This document shows, in pieces, positions 1-5,628 of a stretch of DNA of 9,816 bases (position 1 is its first letter; each line of letters opens with the position of its first letter). The translations under genes were made by a program, and so were the position numbers. This stretch comes from Actinomycetes bacterium (GTDB taxonomy: Bacteria; Actinomycetota; Thermoleophilia; RBG-16-64-13). Below the pieces are notes generated by a model, which saw only the letters and a list, made by a program, of their open reading frames with translations, made no database searches and had not been told where the DNA came from. The stretch spans positions 1 through 9,816 of the forward strand of contig JAKAHF010000034.1 in the NCBI GenBank assembly GCA_021815245.1, in the 5' to 3' direction.

Positions 1-1016
1 GCACCGCCCCATTCCAGGAGACACGCCCCCCACGTCAATCCCGCGCCGAAGCCCATGAGGAGCACCAGATCGCCCTCATTGAGGCGTCCCTCGGCGCGCG
101 CCTCGGTAAGGCACAGTGGGATCGACGCGCACGACGTGTTGCCGTACTTCTGCAGATTGGTGTAGACCTTCTCCTCGGCCATCCCGAGTTTCTTGACCGC
201 TCCCTCGATGATACGCAGGTTGGCCTGGTGAGGCACGAAGAGATCGATGTCGCCGACCTCGCGCCCGCAGCGCCGCAAGACCTTGCCCGCCGACTGCGAC
301 ACGATGCGCGTGGCGAACTTGTAGACCTCCTGGCCGTTCATGACCATGAAGTGCTGCCGCGCATCGACCGTATCGTGCGAAGCAGGCAGGCGCGAACCGC
401 CCGCGGGGATGGCCAGAAAGTCGGCGCCCGAGCCATCGCCCCCAAGGTCGAAGCCAAGGATGCCGCCGGCGCCCGTCGCGGCCGATACCAACGCCGCTCC
501 CGCAGCGTCACCGAACAGCACCGCCGTCGACCGGTCTTGCCAGTCGAGAACGCGCGAGATGGTCTCGGCGCCGACGACCAGCACGTGATCACGCACGCCG
601 CTTGCTATCGCCCCAGCAGCCATGGCCAGCGCGTAGACAAAACCGCTGCAGCCGGCGGAGAGATCGAATGCGCCCGCGTTGACGCAGCCGCAGCCGTGAG
701 CCACACGAGAGGCGGTCGCCGGCATGAGTTGGTCGGGCGAGATGGTGGCGGTGATCACAAGGTCGACGTTCTCGGGGGGTACGCCGGCATCGGCCAGCGC
801 GGCGGCTCCGGCGAGTGTGCCCAGGTCGGACGAAGAGAGACCCGCTGCCGCGACGCGTCGCGCGCGAATGCCGGTGCGCTGCGCGATCCATTCGTCGGAG
901 GTTTCGAGACTCGCGGAGAGGTCATCGTTGGTAACGATGTCAGGCGGGAGATGGGCTCCCAGGCCGGTGATGGTGACAGTTCTCCCCTTCAAGGGGGGCG
1001 GGGAATTCTCTGGCAT
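1..1016 (-). CDS. fabH: Beta-ketoacyl-ACP synthase III (FabH), 3' end cut by window edge
   Basis: FabH condenses an acyl-CoA primer with malonyl-ACP to start type II fatty-acid synthesis in the cytoplasm. Translating the minus strand from the ATG at 1016 gives 338 residues with no stop before the edge. Family members are about 310-340 residues, and the last residues seen (TWGACLLEWGG) match the usual C-terminal end, so only a few codons are missing. The thiolase-fold catalytic triad is visible: Cys123 in DLSAGCSGF, His263 in VPHQAN, Asn293 in YGNTS. The TSDEWI..RTGIR motif near residues 39-51 is also typical. The gene starts 3 bases after the fabZ stop, so the two are almost certainly co-transcribed. 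The ribosome site is weak and lies inside the end of fabZ, suggesting translational coupling. Function is assigned from conserved family motifs; primer preference (straight or branched) cannot be read from sequence. Confidence 0.96.
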   Translation of the reverse strand, partial: MPENSPPPLKGRTVTITGLGAHLPPDIVTNDDLSASLETSDEWIAQRTGIRARRVAAAGLSSSDLGTLAGAAALADAGVPPENVDLVITATISPDQLMPATASRVAHGCGCVNAGAFDLSAGCSGFVYALAMAAGAIASGVRDHVLVVGAETISRVLDWQDRSTAVLFGDAAGAALVSAATGAGGILGFDLGGDGSGADFLAIPAGGSRLPASHDTVDARQHFMVMNGQEVYKFATRIVSQSAGKVLRRCGREVGDIDLFVPHQANLRIIEGAVKKLGMAEEKVYTNLQKYGNTSCASIPLCLTEARAEGRLNEGDLVLLMGFGAGLTWGACLLEWGG

Positions 1017-1019
1017 AGA

Positions 1020-1448
1020 TTAGGGCTCAGCTACCGCGAAGGTCAGCGTGCCGCTCGACACCAAGTCAGAACCCACGTAGGCTTTGGCTTCACCCTTGCC
1101 GATGCGTCCCCGGTTCTCGGTCATGCGCACCTCGAGCCGTAGGGTATCGCCCGGAACCACAGGGCGCTTGAAGCGCACATCGTCGGCTCGAGCGAACAAC
1201 ACCAGCTTTCCCCTGTTTTCGGGCTGAACAAGCACAGCCACGGCCCCGGTCTGAGCCATGGCCTCGAGCTGCAACACTCCAGGGAACACGGGGTGCCCCG
1301 GGAAATGCCCGCGGAAGACGTCGTCGCTCGGCAGAAGGTCTTTCTCCGCAACGGCGAATTCGCCGGGAATGAGCTCAACCACCCGGTCGAGCCACAGAAA
1401 GGGCTCCCGGTGAGGCAATATCGCTTCGATCTGCTCTCGATTCAGCAC
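1020..1448 (-). CDS. fabZ: 3-hydroxyacyl-ACP dehydratase (FabZ)
   Basis: FabZ removes water from 3-hydroxyacyl-ACP in each round of fatty-acid elongation. The 142-residue hot-dog-fold protein has the LPHREPFL motif near its N terminus, the catalytic His48 in GHFPGHPVFPGVL, and the catalytic Glu62 in EAMAQ, with the 14-residue spacing seen in E. coli FabZ (His54/Glu68). I chose the GTG at 1448 because it gives the usual short N terminus (MLNREQIEAILPHR) and has GAGG 5 bases upstream. An in-frame ATG at 1481 would add 11 residues (153 total), but it has no ribosome site at normal spacing, and the added stretch reads straight through that GAGG. The gene is first in a minus-strand pair with fabH and diverges from the exonuclease/GIY-YIG gene. 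Confidence 0.95.
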   Translation of the reverse strand: MLNREQIEAILPHREPFLWLDRVVELIPGEFAVAEKDLLPSDDVFRGHFPGHPVFPGVLQLEAMAQTGAVAVLVQPENRGKLVLFARADDVRFKRPVVPGDTLRLEVRMTENRGRIGKGEAKAYVGSDLVSSGTLTFAVAEP

Positions 1449-1521
1449 TTCTCCCTCACATGGCGGGCGGTGCGGCGTCATCGTTCAGCAGCCTGCTGCT
1501 CCCGACCCTCAGGGTGCTAGT

Positions 1522-1550
1522 ATTTTCCAGGATGACTCTTGCCTTTTCAA
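1522..1550 (-). promoter_or_regulatory. Candidate promoter for fabZ-fabH
   Basis: On the minus strand TTGAAA (1545-1550) is followed after 17 bases by GAAAAT (1522-1527), then TACTAG. The -35 box is good (5 of 6 to TTGACA); the -10 is weak. It would give a leader of about 65 bases before the fabZ GTG. This is the only AT-rich stretch in the divergent gap 1449-1587, so the placement is plausible but not strong. Confidence 0.35.
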
Positions 1551-1587
1551 GGAATCGCTCCTCGGCCGGAACCTGAGGCCGTCTAGA

Positions 1588-3579
1588 ATGCAGTTTCAGC
1601 TGTCGCTCAGGGTCGCCGACGACCTCCACGAAACCCTGCTGGTACGTGGAGAACCGCTCGATGCGGTCGAGGCCGCGCGGTTGCTCATCGCGTCGGGCAA
1701 CGCGCCGGAGCCTCTCTGCAGGCAGATCCTCGGAGCCCTCGTCAGTCACGACCGGCGCTTCTGCCTCGATGTCGACTGTGCCGAGCTGTCGCTGCGTCGT
1801 TGGCAGTCGTGCGACCCCGATCTCGCCGACGTGCCCTTCGTCGCTCTCGACCTCGAGACCACGGGCGCGCGGGCGGGGACAAGCAAGATAACCGAGATCG
1901 GCGCCGTGCGCATCGAGGGCTTTCGCGAGGTCGGGCATTTCAGCTCGCTCGTCAACCCCATGCGACCTATCCCGCCCATGATCACGCAGATCACGGGGAT
2001 CACGCAGCAGATGGTCGCCAAGGCGCCCCGCATCGAGGAGATCATGCCGGCGCTCCTGGAGTTTCTCGAGGGAGCCGTCGTCATAGCGCACAACGCGGCC
2101 TTCGACGTCGGTTTTCTCAACTACGAGCTGCAGCGCCTGACAGGCCGCAAGCTCGGGGAGGGAGCCGTCGACACGTTGCCGCTGGCGCGGGCTTTGGCGC
2201 CCGGTCTGCCCAACTACAAGCTGCGCACTGTGGCTGAAGCCCTCGGCGCCCCCGTCAACGCCTGCCATCGCGCGCTCGCCGACGCACAGGCCGCGGGTCA
2301 CGTCTTCGTGACTCTGACCGGTAGGTTGCAGGAGAGGGGCATCACGCGGCTTGGAGAGATGCGGGCCTTTCTCAACCCCAGCAGTCGTTCGGCGCTGGAC
2401 AAACTGCCACTGACCCGCGACCTGCCCAAGTGTCCCGGCACGTATCGCTTCGTCGACAAGGAGGGGCAGATCCTCTATGTCGGCAAGGCCGACAGACTAC
2501 GGGAGCGTGTGCGCTCCCACTTCGTCGGGAGCGCCGAGAGCACCCGCCGGGTGCGCCACGCCCTCAAGCTCGTGGAGCGCATCGACTGGGACGAACTGTG
2601 CAGCCCCCTCGAGGCCGTCGTCAAAGAACAGGAGCTCATCCTGGAGCATCGCCCGGCATGCAACATGTACGGGGTGCGCCCTGAGCTCTACGCCTACATC
2701 AAAGCCAACCGCACCGGCCCGGGCCTCGCCCTCACCGCCAGCAGCCGCGCCCCCCGATGGCTCAACACCGAAGACCAGAGGCCACCGCAGAACCAGGTGG
2801 TCATCGGTCCGTTCAGGGGGCGGGCCCGCCTGAACTCGGCTCTCGACCTGCTGCTGCGCTGCTACCCGGTTCGTCGCTGCCCGCGCAACAACGGTGACCA
2901 CCCATGTGTGAGGGGAGCTCACGGCCGGTGCCTCGCTCCATGTCTTGGGACTCTCGACGCCAGAGAGCTTCACGACGCGTTGGTCATGGACCTGATCGGC
3001 TGGTTCGCCGGCCGGCCCGGCCCCGATCTTCCGGACCCGATGGACCGGGCAGACGAGATCGTGAAGACGCTGTCGCGCCAACGACGCTTCGAGGAAGCCA
3101 AGACTATGCAAGAGGCCCGTGAGCATCTGCTCAACGTGCGGCGCGCGTACGAGAACCTGGCCGAAGCGAGCGATCTGCGCTTTGCCACCCTGTGGCCGCA
3201 GCCCGCCGACGGTCACGGCCCCTCGGTGCGACTCAACGTCGTGTGGGGAGGTGAATTGCGGGAGAGCCTGTCCCTCTACCCGCTCACGGCCGAGCGCGAG
3301 ATCGGCGCCATCCTCGACCGTCTATGGCAGACCGAGGTCTCAGGCCCTGCGCCGGCCAACAGTGCCGGGACGCCGCTCGTCGTGGTGCCGCAACGCCGGC
3401 TCGACTCGCTGCTCGCCGTGCGCAGATGGTTCTACGACGCCGACAAGGTGAGCAAATCGATGATCCCCAGGGCCGCCGCCGATGCGGCCCACCGCGACAG
3501 CTTCAAGAGCCGGCTGATCGCCGAGGCCTACGAGGCACTATCAGGCGAGCAGGCCCCTGAGCGAGACCGGCGAGCCTAG
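1588..3579 (+). CDS. DEDDh exonuclease / GIY-YIG (UvrC-like) fusion nuclease
   Basis: This 663-residue protein joins a DnaQ-type 3'-5' exonuclease to the N-terminal half of a UvrC/Cho-like nuclease. All five exonuclease residues are present: Asp88 and Glu90 (LDLETTG), Asp173 (HNAAFD), His227 and Asp232 (CHRALAD). The GIY-YIG domain follows at about 280-362: Tyr286 in CPGTYRF, Tyr297 in ILYVGKA, the arginine-rich LRERVRSHF, Glu347 (VKEQELI) and Asn359 (PACNMY), positions that correspond to the UvrC 3'-incision site. Residues 425-452 carry cysteines 425, 431, 440, 448 and 452, in the arrangement of the UvrC cysteine cluster that binds an Fe-S centre in other UvrC proteins. A UVR-like helical stretch lies at about 487-525. 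The RNase-H-like 5'-incision domain and the helix-hairpin-helix of full UvrC are absent, so this is not the main UvrC. I recall similar fusions in actinobacteria including mycobacteria. The ATG at 1588 has GAGG 9 bases upstream. A DNA-repair role is likely; the exact substrate is not known to me. Confidence 0.93.
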   Translation: MQFQLSLRVADDLHETLLVRGEPLDAVEAARLLIASGNAPEPLCRQILGALVSHDRRFCLDVDCAELSLRRWQSCDPDLADVPFVALDLETTGARAGTSKITEIGAVRIEGFREVGHFSSLVNPMRPIPPMITQITGITQQMVAKAPRIEEIMPALLEFLEGAVVIAHNAAFDVGFLNYELQRLTGRKLGEGAVDTLPLARALAPGLPNYKLRTVAEALGAPVNACHRALADAQAAGHVFVTLTGRLQERGITRLGEMRAFLNPSSRSALDKLPLTRDLPKCPGTYRFVDKEGQILYVGKADRLRERVRSHFVGSAESTRRVRHALKLVERIDWDELCSPLEAVVKEQELILEHRPACNMYGVRPELYAYIKANRTGPGLALTASSRAPRWLNTEDQRPPQNQVVIGPFRGRARLNSALDLLLRCYPVRRCPRNNGDHPCVRGAHGRCLAPCLGTLDARELHDALVMDLIGWFAGRPGPDLPDPMDRADEIVKTLSRQRRFEEAKTMQEAREHLLNVRRAYENLAEASDLRFATLWPQPADGHGPSVRLNVVWGGELRESLSLYPLTAEREIGAILDRLWQTEVSGPAPANSAGTPLVVVPQRRLDSLLAVRRWFYDADKVSKSMIPRAAADAAHRDSFKSRLIAEAYEALSGEQAPERDRRA

Positions 3580-3621
3580 GAGCGTCTCAGACAGCGAAGC
3601 CGTTGCCCCGCCTGGACCCTC

Positions 3622-3807
3622 TTAGACCCCTGCCACTTGGGTCTTGCGAAGCTGGATACCCTTGGCCTTCATCACCGCCGTAAGAAGGCTGCGGTCGATC
3701 TTCCCCTTGTAGATGGGGATGCCTTCTTTGACACAGAGCTCGATGACGTCACGAGTGTCCGTGCCCATCTCCTGTGCCAGCTCTTCGGGGGTGAAGTGAT
3801 TGGCCAT
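3622..3807 (-). CDS. Small HTH-like protein, 61 residues
   Basis: I do not recognise a named family. The ATG at 3807 has an excellent ribosome site (AAAGGAG, 5 bases before ATG), and an upstream in-frame extension to 3864 is therefore rejected: it would read through the ribosome site and part of the terminator. The protein reads FTPEELAQEMGTDTRDVIEL, then a KEGIPIYKGKIDRSLL segment (about residues 5-42), then a basic tail. This pattern resembles small excisionase/MerR-type helix-turn-helix domains (helix, turn, recognition helix, then a Lys/Arg wing); it also slightly resembles the IF-2 N-terminal domain. DNA binding is an inference. The gene is convergent with the exonuclease/GIY-YIG gene (42-base gap) and lies downstream of moeA, but the terminator at 3841-3876 and promoter at 3963-3991 suggest it is its own transcription unit. 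Confidence 0.8.
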   Translation of the reverse strand: MANHFTPEELAQEMGTDTRDVIELCVKEGIPIYKGKIDRSLLTAVMKAKGIQLRKTQVAGV

Positions 3808-3840
3808 GAGATCTCCTTTCGACTGCGGGATCACGGTGCC

Positions 3841-3876
3841 CAAAACAAAAGAGCCCAGCAGCACGAGCTACCGGGC
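3841..3876 (-). terminator. Strong intrinsic terminator upstream of the 61-residue gene
   Basis: On the minus strand GCCCGGTAGC (3867-3876), loop TCGT, then GCTGCTGGGC (3853-3862) form a 10-bp stem (8 Watson-Crick plus 2 G-U pairs as RNA) followed directly by TCTTTTGTTTTG. It sits 34 bases before the ATG at 3807, after moeA. It could end moeA transcripts, end a small RNA started at about 3956, or act as a conditional terminator for the 61-residue gene. Confidence 0.82.
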
Positions 3877-3956
3877 ACATTCAAACCATTGTCCACGCCA
3901 CGGAGGGAATGCCTTCCGCATCGCCCCCCCGCAGGTGTCCAATCAAGTGATTCATC
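3841..3956 (-). ncRNA. Structured leader or small RNA before the 61-residue gene
   Basis: The promoter at 3963-3991 predicts a start near 3956. The roughly 116-nt RNA from there to the terminator contains an imperfect GC-rich hairpin (ATGC 3918-3921 pairing with GCAT 3909-3912 around a GGAAG loop, extended by a run of seven G, 3924-3930, against CCCTCC 3902-3907). Six bases GTGCCC (3873-3878) could alternatively pair with GGGCAC (3836-3841) beyond the U-tract, which would compete with the terminator stem. I could not match it to a known riboswitch, SRP RNA or 6S RNA by eye. It may be an attenuated leader or an independent small RNA. Confidence 0.42.
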
Positions 3957-3962
3957 GCTTGT

Positions 3963-3991
3963 ATTGTATCGCTGCGCGGCCCCTCAGACAA
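3963..3991 (-). promoter_or_regulatory. Sigma-70-type promoter for the leader RNA and 61-residue gene
   Basis: Minus-strand TTGTCT (3986-3991), a 17-base spacer, then TACAAT (3963-3968), which is 5 of 6 to the -10 consensus. The predicted start is G at about 3956. It begins 28 bases after the moeA stop, giving the small gene transcription independent of moeA. It is one of the few AT-rich hexamer pairs in the window. Confidence 0.6.
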
Positions 3992-4019
3992 CACGCGGCC
4001 GACTGTTTGGCGTTTCTTC

Positions 4020-5252
4020 TCACGGCTCCTGCAAATCTTCGTTTAGCAGGAGAAATTCGACTTCCTCGCCGGCTTTGACCCCGCGCGGGCCTCCGGGAAT
4101 GAAGGCAAGTCCGTTCGCTCCCACCATGGATCTGAGTATTCCCGAACCCTGGGCGCCGGTGGAGCTGACGTGCCACACAGTGCCTTCTCTCCAGGCGCGC
4201 ACTCTGACCACGTACACCCTGCCGTCGGGATTGTTCACGTCTTCGGAGATGATCGCGGGGTACGGGGGCCGCGTGGTCCTCCGATAGCCCATGAGGCGCA
4301 GCAGCGCGGGCCGAACGAAGAGCTCGAACGACACCATTGCAGACACCGGGTTGCCGGGGAGCCCAAACACCAAGGTCTTGCCGCGCACCCCGAAAGCGAG
4401 GGGCTTGCCGGGCTTCATCGCGACCCCCCATAGGCGTCGCTCGACCCCAAGTTCGTCTTGCACGTCTTTGATGAAGTCGAAGTCACCCACCGACACGCCG
4501 CCGGAGGTGATGAGCACGTCGTACTCGAGGCCTTTCTGAATGAGCGCCTTGGTCGCATCGTAGTCATCGATGACGATGCCCAGCACCGTCGGCTCAACTC
4601 CCAATTGCTGACACTGGGCCCGCAGTGAGTAACTGTTCGAATTGTGGATCTGGCCATGCTGCAATGGCCGGCCTATTTCGACCAACTCGCTGCCGGTCGA
4701 GAGTATCGCCACCCGCGGGCGGCGGTGCACCTGCACCTCGGCGAGACCGAAACTGGCCAAAAGACCGATCTCGGCAGGACCCAACGTGGCGCCGGGTTTG
4801 AACACGCGATCGCCACCGGCCACGTCCTCACCGGCTCTGCGTATGTTCTTGCCCCGCTTGGCCGGCTCGAACATGTACGCGTAGCCGTCCTTCTCCTCGG
4901 TGACCTCGACCTGGACCACCGAATCGGCCCCCTGCGGCACCGGAGCGCCGGTCATGATCTTGGCCGCCTCTTCGGGGCCTATCGACAGCATGCCCACCGT
5001 GCCGGCGGGTATGACCTGGGAGATCTTGAGACGCACGGGCGAATCGGGTCCGGCATCGACCGTGTCCACGGCCCTGACGGCGAAGCCATCCATGCCCGAA
5101 TTGTCAAACGGTGGAACGTCGTGGGGCGCGACGATCTCGTCGCTCAGCACCCGGCCAAGGGCCAGAGGGAGCGCGCACGCCTCGGCCGGCAGTGGGGCTG
5201 CCTCGATGAGCACCCGACCTCTTGCTTCTTCTATGCTGACCAGTTTTTGCAC
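4020..5252 (-). CDS. moeA: Molybdopterin molybdenumtransferase (MoeA)
   Basis: MoeA inserts molybdate into adenylylated molybdopterin to make molybdenum cofactor, in the cytoplasm. From the GTG at 5252 the protein is 410 residues, matching the E. coli length of 411. Family motifs in order: PPFDNSGMDGFAVRA with Asp55; KIMTGAPVPQGAD with Thr101; RRAGEDV; ILSTGSEL at about 183-190; NSNSYSL; TSGGVSVGDFDF at about 250-260; MKPGKPLAFG; GLPGNPVSAMVSFELF at about 298-312; then the beta-barrel MoeA C-terminal domain. An ATG at 5300 or GTG at 5306 would add up to 18 residues that look unlike MoeA (a hydrophobic/basic MLCFLSAEVPKWFTRR stretch) and would overlap both the flgM start and its promoter, so I prefer 5252, although no clear ribosome site supports it. 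No other cofactor-biosynthesis gene is adjacent. Confidence 0.95.
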   Translation of the reverse strand: MQKLVSIEEARGRVLIEAAPLPAEACALPLALGRVLSDEIVAPHDVPPFDNSGMDGFAVRAVDTVDAGPDSPVRLKISQVIPAGTVGMLSIGPEEAAKIMTGAPVPQGADSVVQVEVTEEKDGYAYMFEPAKRGKNIRRAGEDVAGGDRVFKPGATLGPAEIGLLASFGLAEVQVHRRPRVAILSTGSELVEIGRPLQHGQIHNSNSYSLRAQCQQLGVEPTVLGIVIDDYDATKALIQKGLEYDVLITSGGVSVGDFDFIKDVQDELGVERRLWGVAMKPGKPLAFGVRGKTLVFGLPGNPVSAMVSFELFVRPALLRLMGYRRTTRPPYPAIISEDVNNPDGRVYVVRVRAWREGTVWHVSSTGAQGSGILRSMVGANGLAFIPGGPRGVKAGEEVEFLLLNEDLQEP

Positions 5253-5260
5253 TCTGCGTG

Positions 5261-5288
5261 TAAACCATTTGGGGACTTCGGCCGATAG
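5261..5288 (+). promoter_or_regulatory. Sigma-28 (FliA/SigD/WhiG-type) promoter for flgM-like gene
   Basis: TAAA at 5261-5264, a 16-base spacer, then GCCGATAG at 5281-5288. The known sigma-28 family consensus is TAAA, about 15-16 bases, GCCGATAA or GCCGATAT, so 11 of 12 defined bases match. The position just upstream of a FlgM-like gene is exactly where such a promoter is expected, since FlgM inhibits sigma-28. The start would be near 5294-5296, making the ATG at 5299 leaderless or nearly so. Confidence 0.72.
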
Positions 5289-5298
5289 GAAGCATAGC

Positions 5299-5535
5299 AT
5301 GACCACTAGTAGCCAGAAACCAGCATCCGAGTCCGCTATGAATACAGCCGCGCGTGATACACGTAGTCGCTGCGACCTGGGGGTCGCGACCGGTTCGGTC
5401 GCGACGCCATCTGCCGCTCGACTTCAGGCGATCCACGACCTCATACGATCGGGGGACTACCACGTCCCCGCAGCCGCTATCGCCGACCGCATGGTGGAGC
5501 GCATGCTGGCCGAGAAGCGTGGCGCCAGACACTGA
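5299..5535 (+). CDS. flgM: FlgM-like anti-sigma-28 factor, 78 residues
   Basis: FlgM holds the flagellar sigma factor (sigma-28) inactive until the hook-basal body is complete. The C-terminal half of this protein (RLQAIHDLIRSGDYHV, then AAAIADRMVERML, residues 41-70) matches the FlgM core pattern of a helix, SG-x-Y-x-V, then a second helix IA..M. The first ~38 residues are Ser/Thr/Ala-rich and probably disordered, as in other FlgM proteins. The ATG at 5299 has AGGAAG 6 bases upstream, but that sequence overlaps the end of the sigma-28 -10 element and may not be transcribed; an internal ATG at 5338 (65 residues) is the alternative. Reading frame is open further upstream, but that is antisense to moeA. 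No flagellar structural genes are in this window, so the motility link rests on this motif and the promoter. Confidence 0.75.
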   Translation: MTTSSQKPASESAMNTAARDTRSRCDLGVATGSVATPSAARLQAIHDLIRSGDYHVPAAAIADRMVERMLAEKRGARH

Positions 5536-5578
5536 TCTGCCCGGTGTCGCGGAAGTCTGGGGGATCGGCCGCATAGCC

Positions 5579-5587
5579 TGCTAGAAT
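5579..5587 (+). promoter_or_regulatory. Extended -10 promoter before the M28-like membrane gene
   Basis: TGCTAGAAT (5579-5587) fits the extended -10 consensus TGnTATAAT with one mismatch in the hexamer. No -35 box is visible, which extended -10 promoters tolerate. The predicted start near 5594 gives a leader of about 35 bases that contains AGGAG at 5617-5621. Read-through from the flgM-like gene 44 bases upstream is also possible. Confidence 0.4.
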
Positions 5588-5628
5588 CACTACGCCTCTA
5601 GAGGCTGGTGAGCGAACAGGAGTCCGGT

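Noticed and set aside
228..1142. Plus-strand open frame of 304 codons over fabH
   Set aside because: Antisense shadow of fabH; the minus-strand FabH reading has all catalytic motifs.
1456..2301. Minus-strand open frame of 281 codons antisense to the exonuclease domain
   Set aside because: No recognisable domain, and it would overlap the start of both fabZ and the fusion nuclease gene.
3563..3588. GAGAC/GTCTC inverted repeat at the end of the fusion nuclease gene
   Set aside because: Five-base stem with a 16-base loop and no U-tract; consistent with chance.
3624..3644. Inverted repeat AGACCC/GGGTCT over the stop of the 61-residue gene, as a convergent terminator
   Set aside because: Only 6 bp of stem with a 9-base loop and no T-run on either strand; not enough to call.
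3841..3956. SRP RNA, glycine or fluoride riboswitch in the leader
   Set aside because: It contains short look-alikes (a GGAA-type loop, a GGCGATG run) but lacks the longer conserved cores of these RNAs.
4644..5288. Plus-strand open frame of 214 codons over moeA
   Set aside because: Antisense to conserved MoeA motifs and without a recognisable domain.
4900..5298. Upstream in-frame extension of the flgM-like gene to 4900
   Set aside because: The added stretch is antisense to moeA, reads as low-complexity sequence, and would place the sigma-28 promoter inside the coding region.
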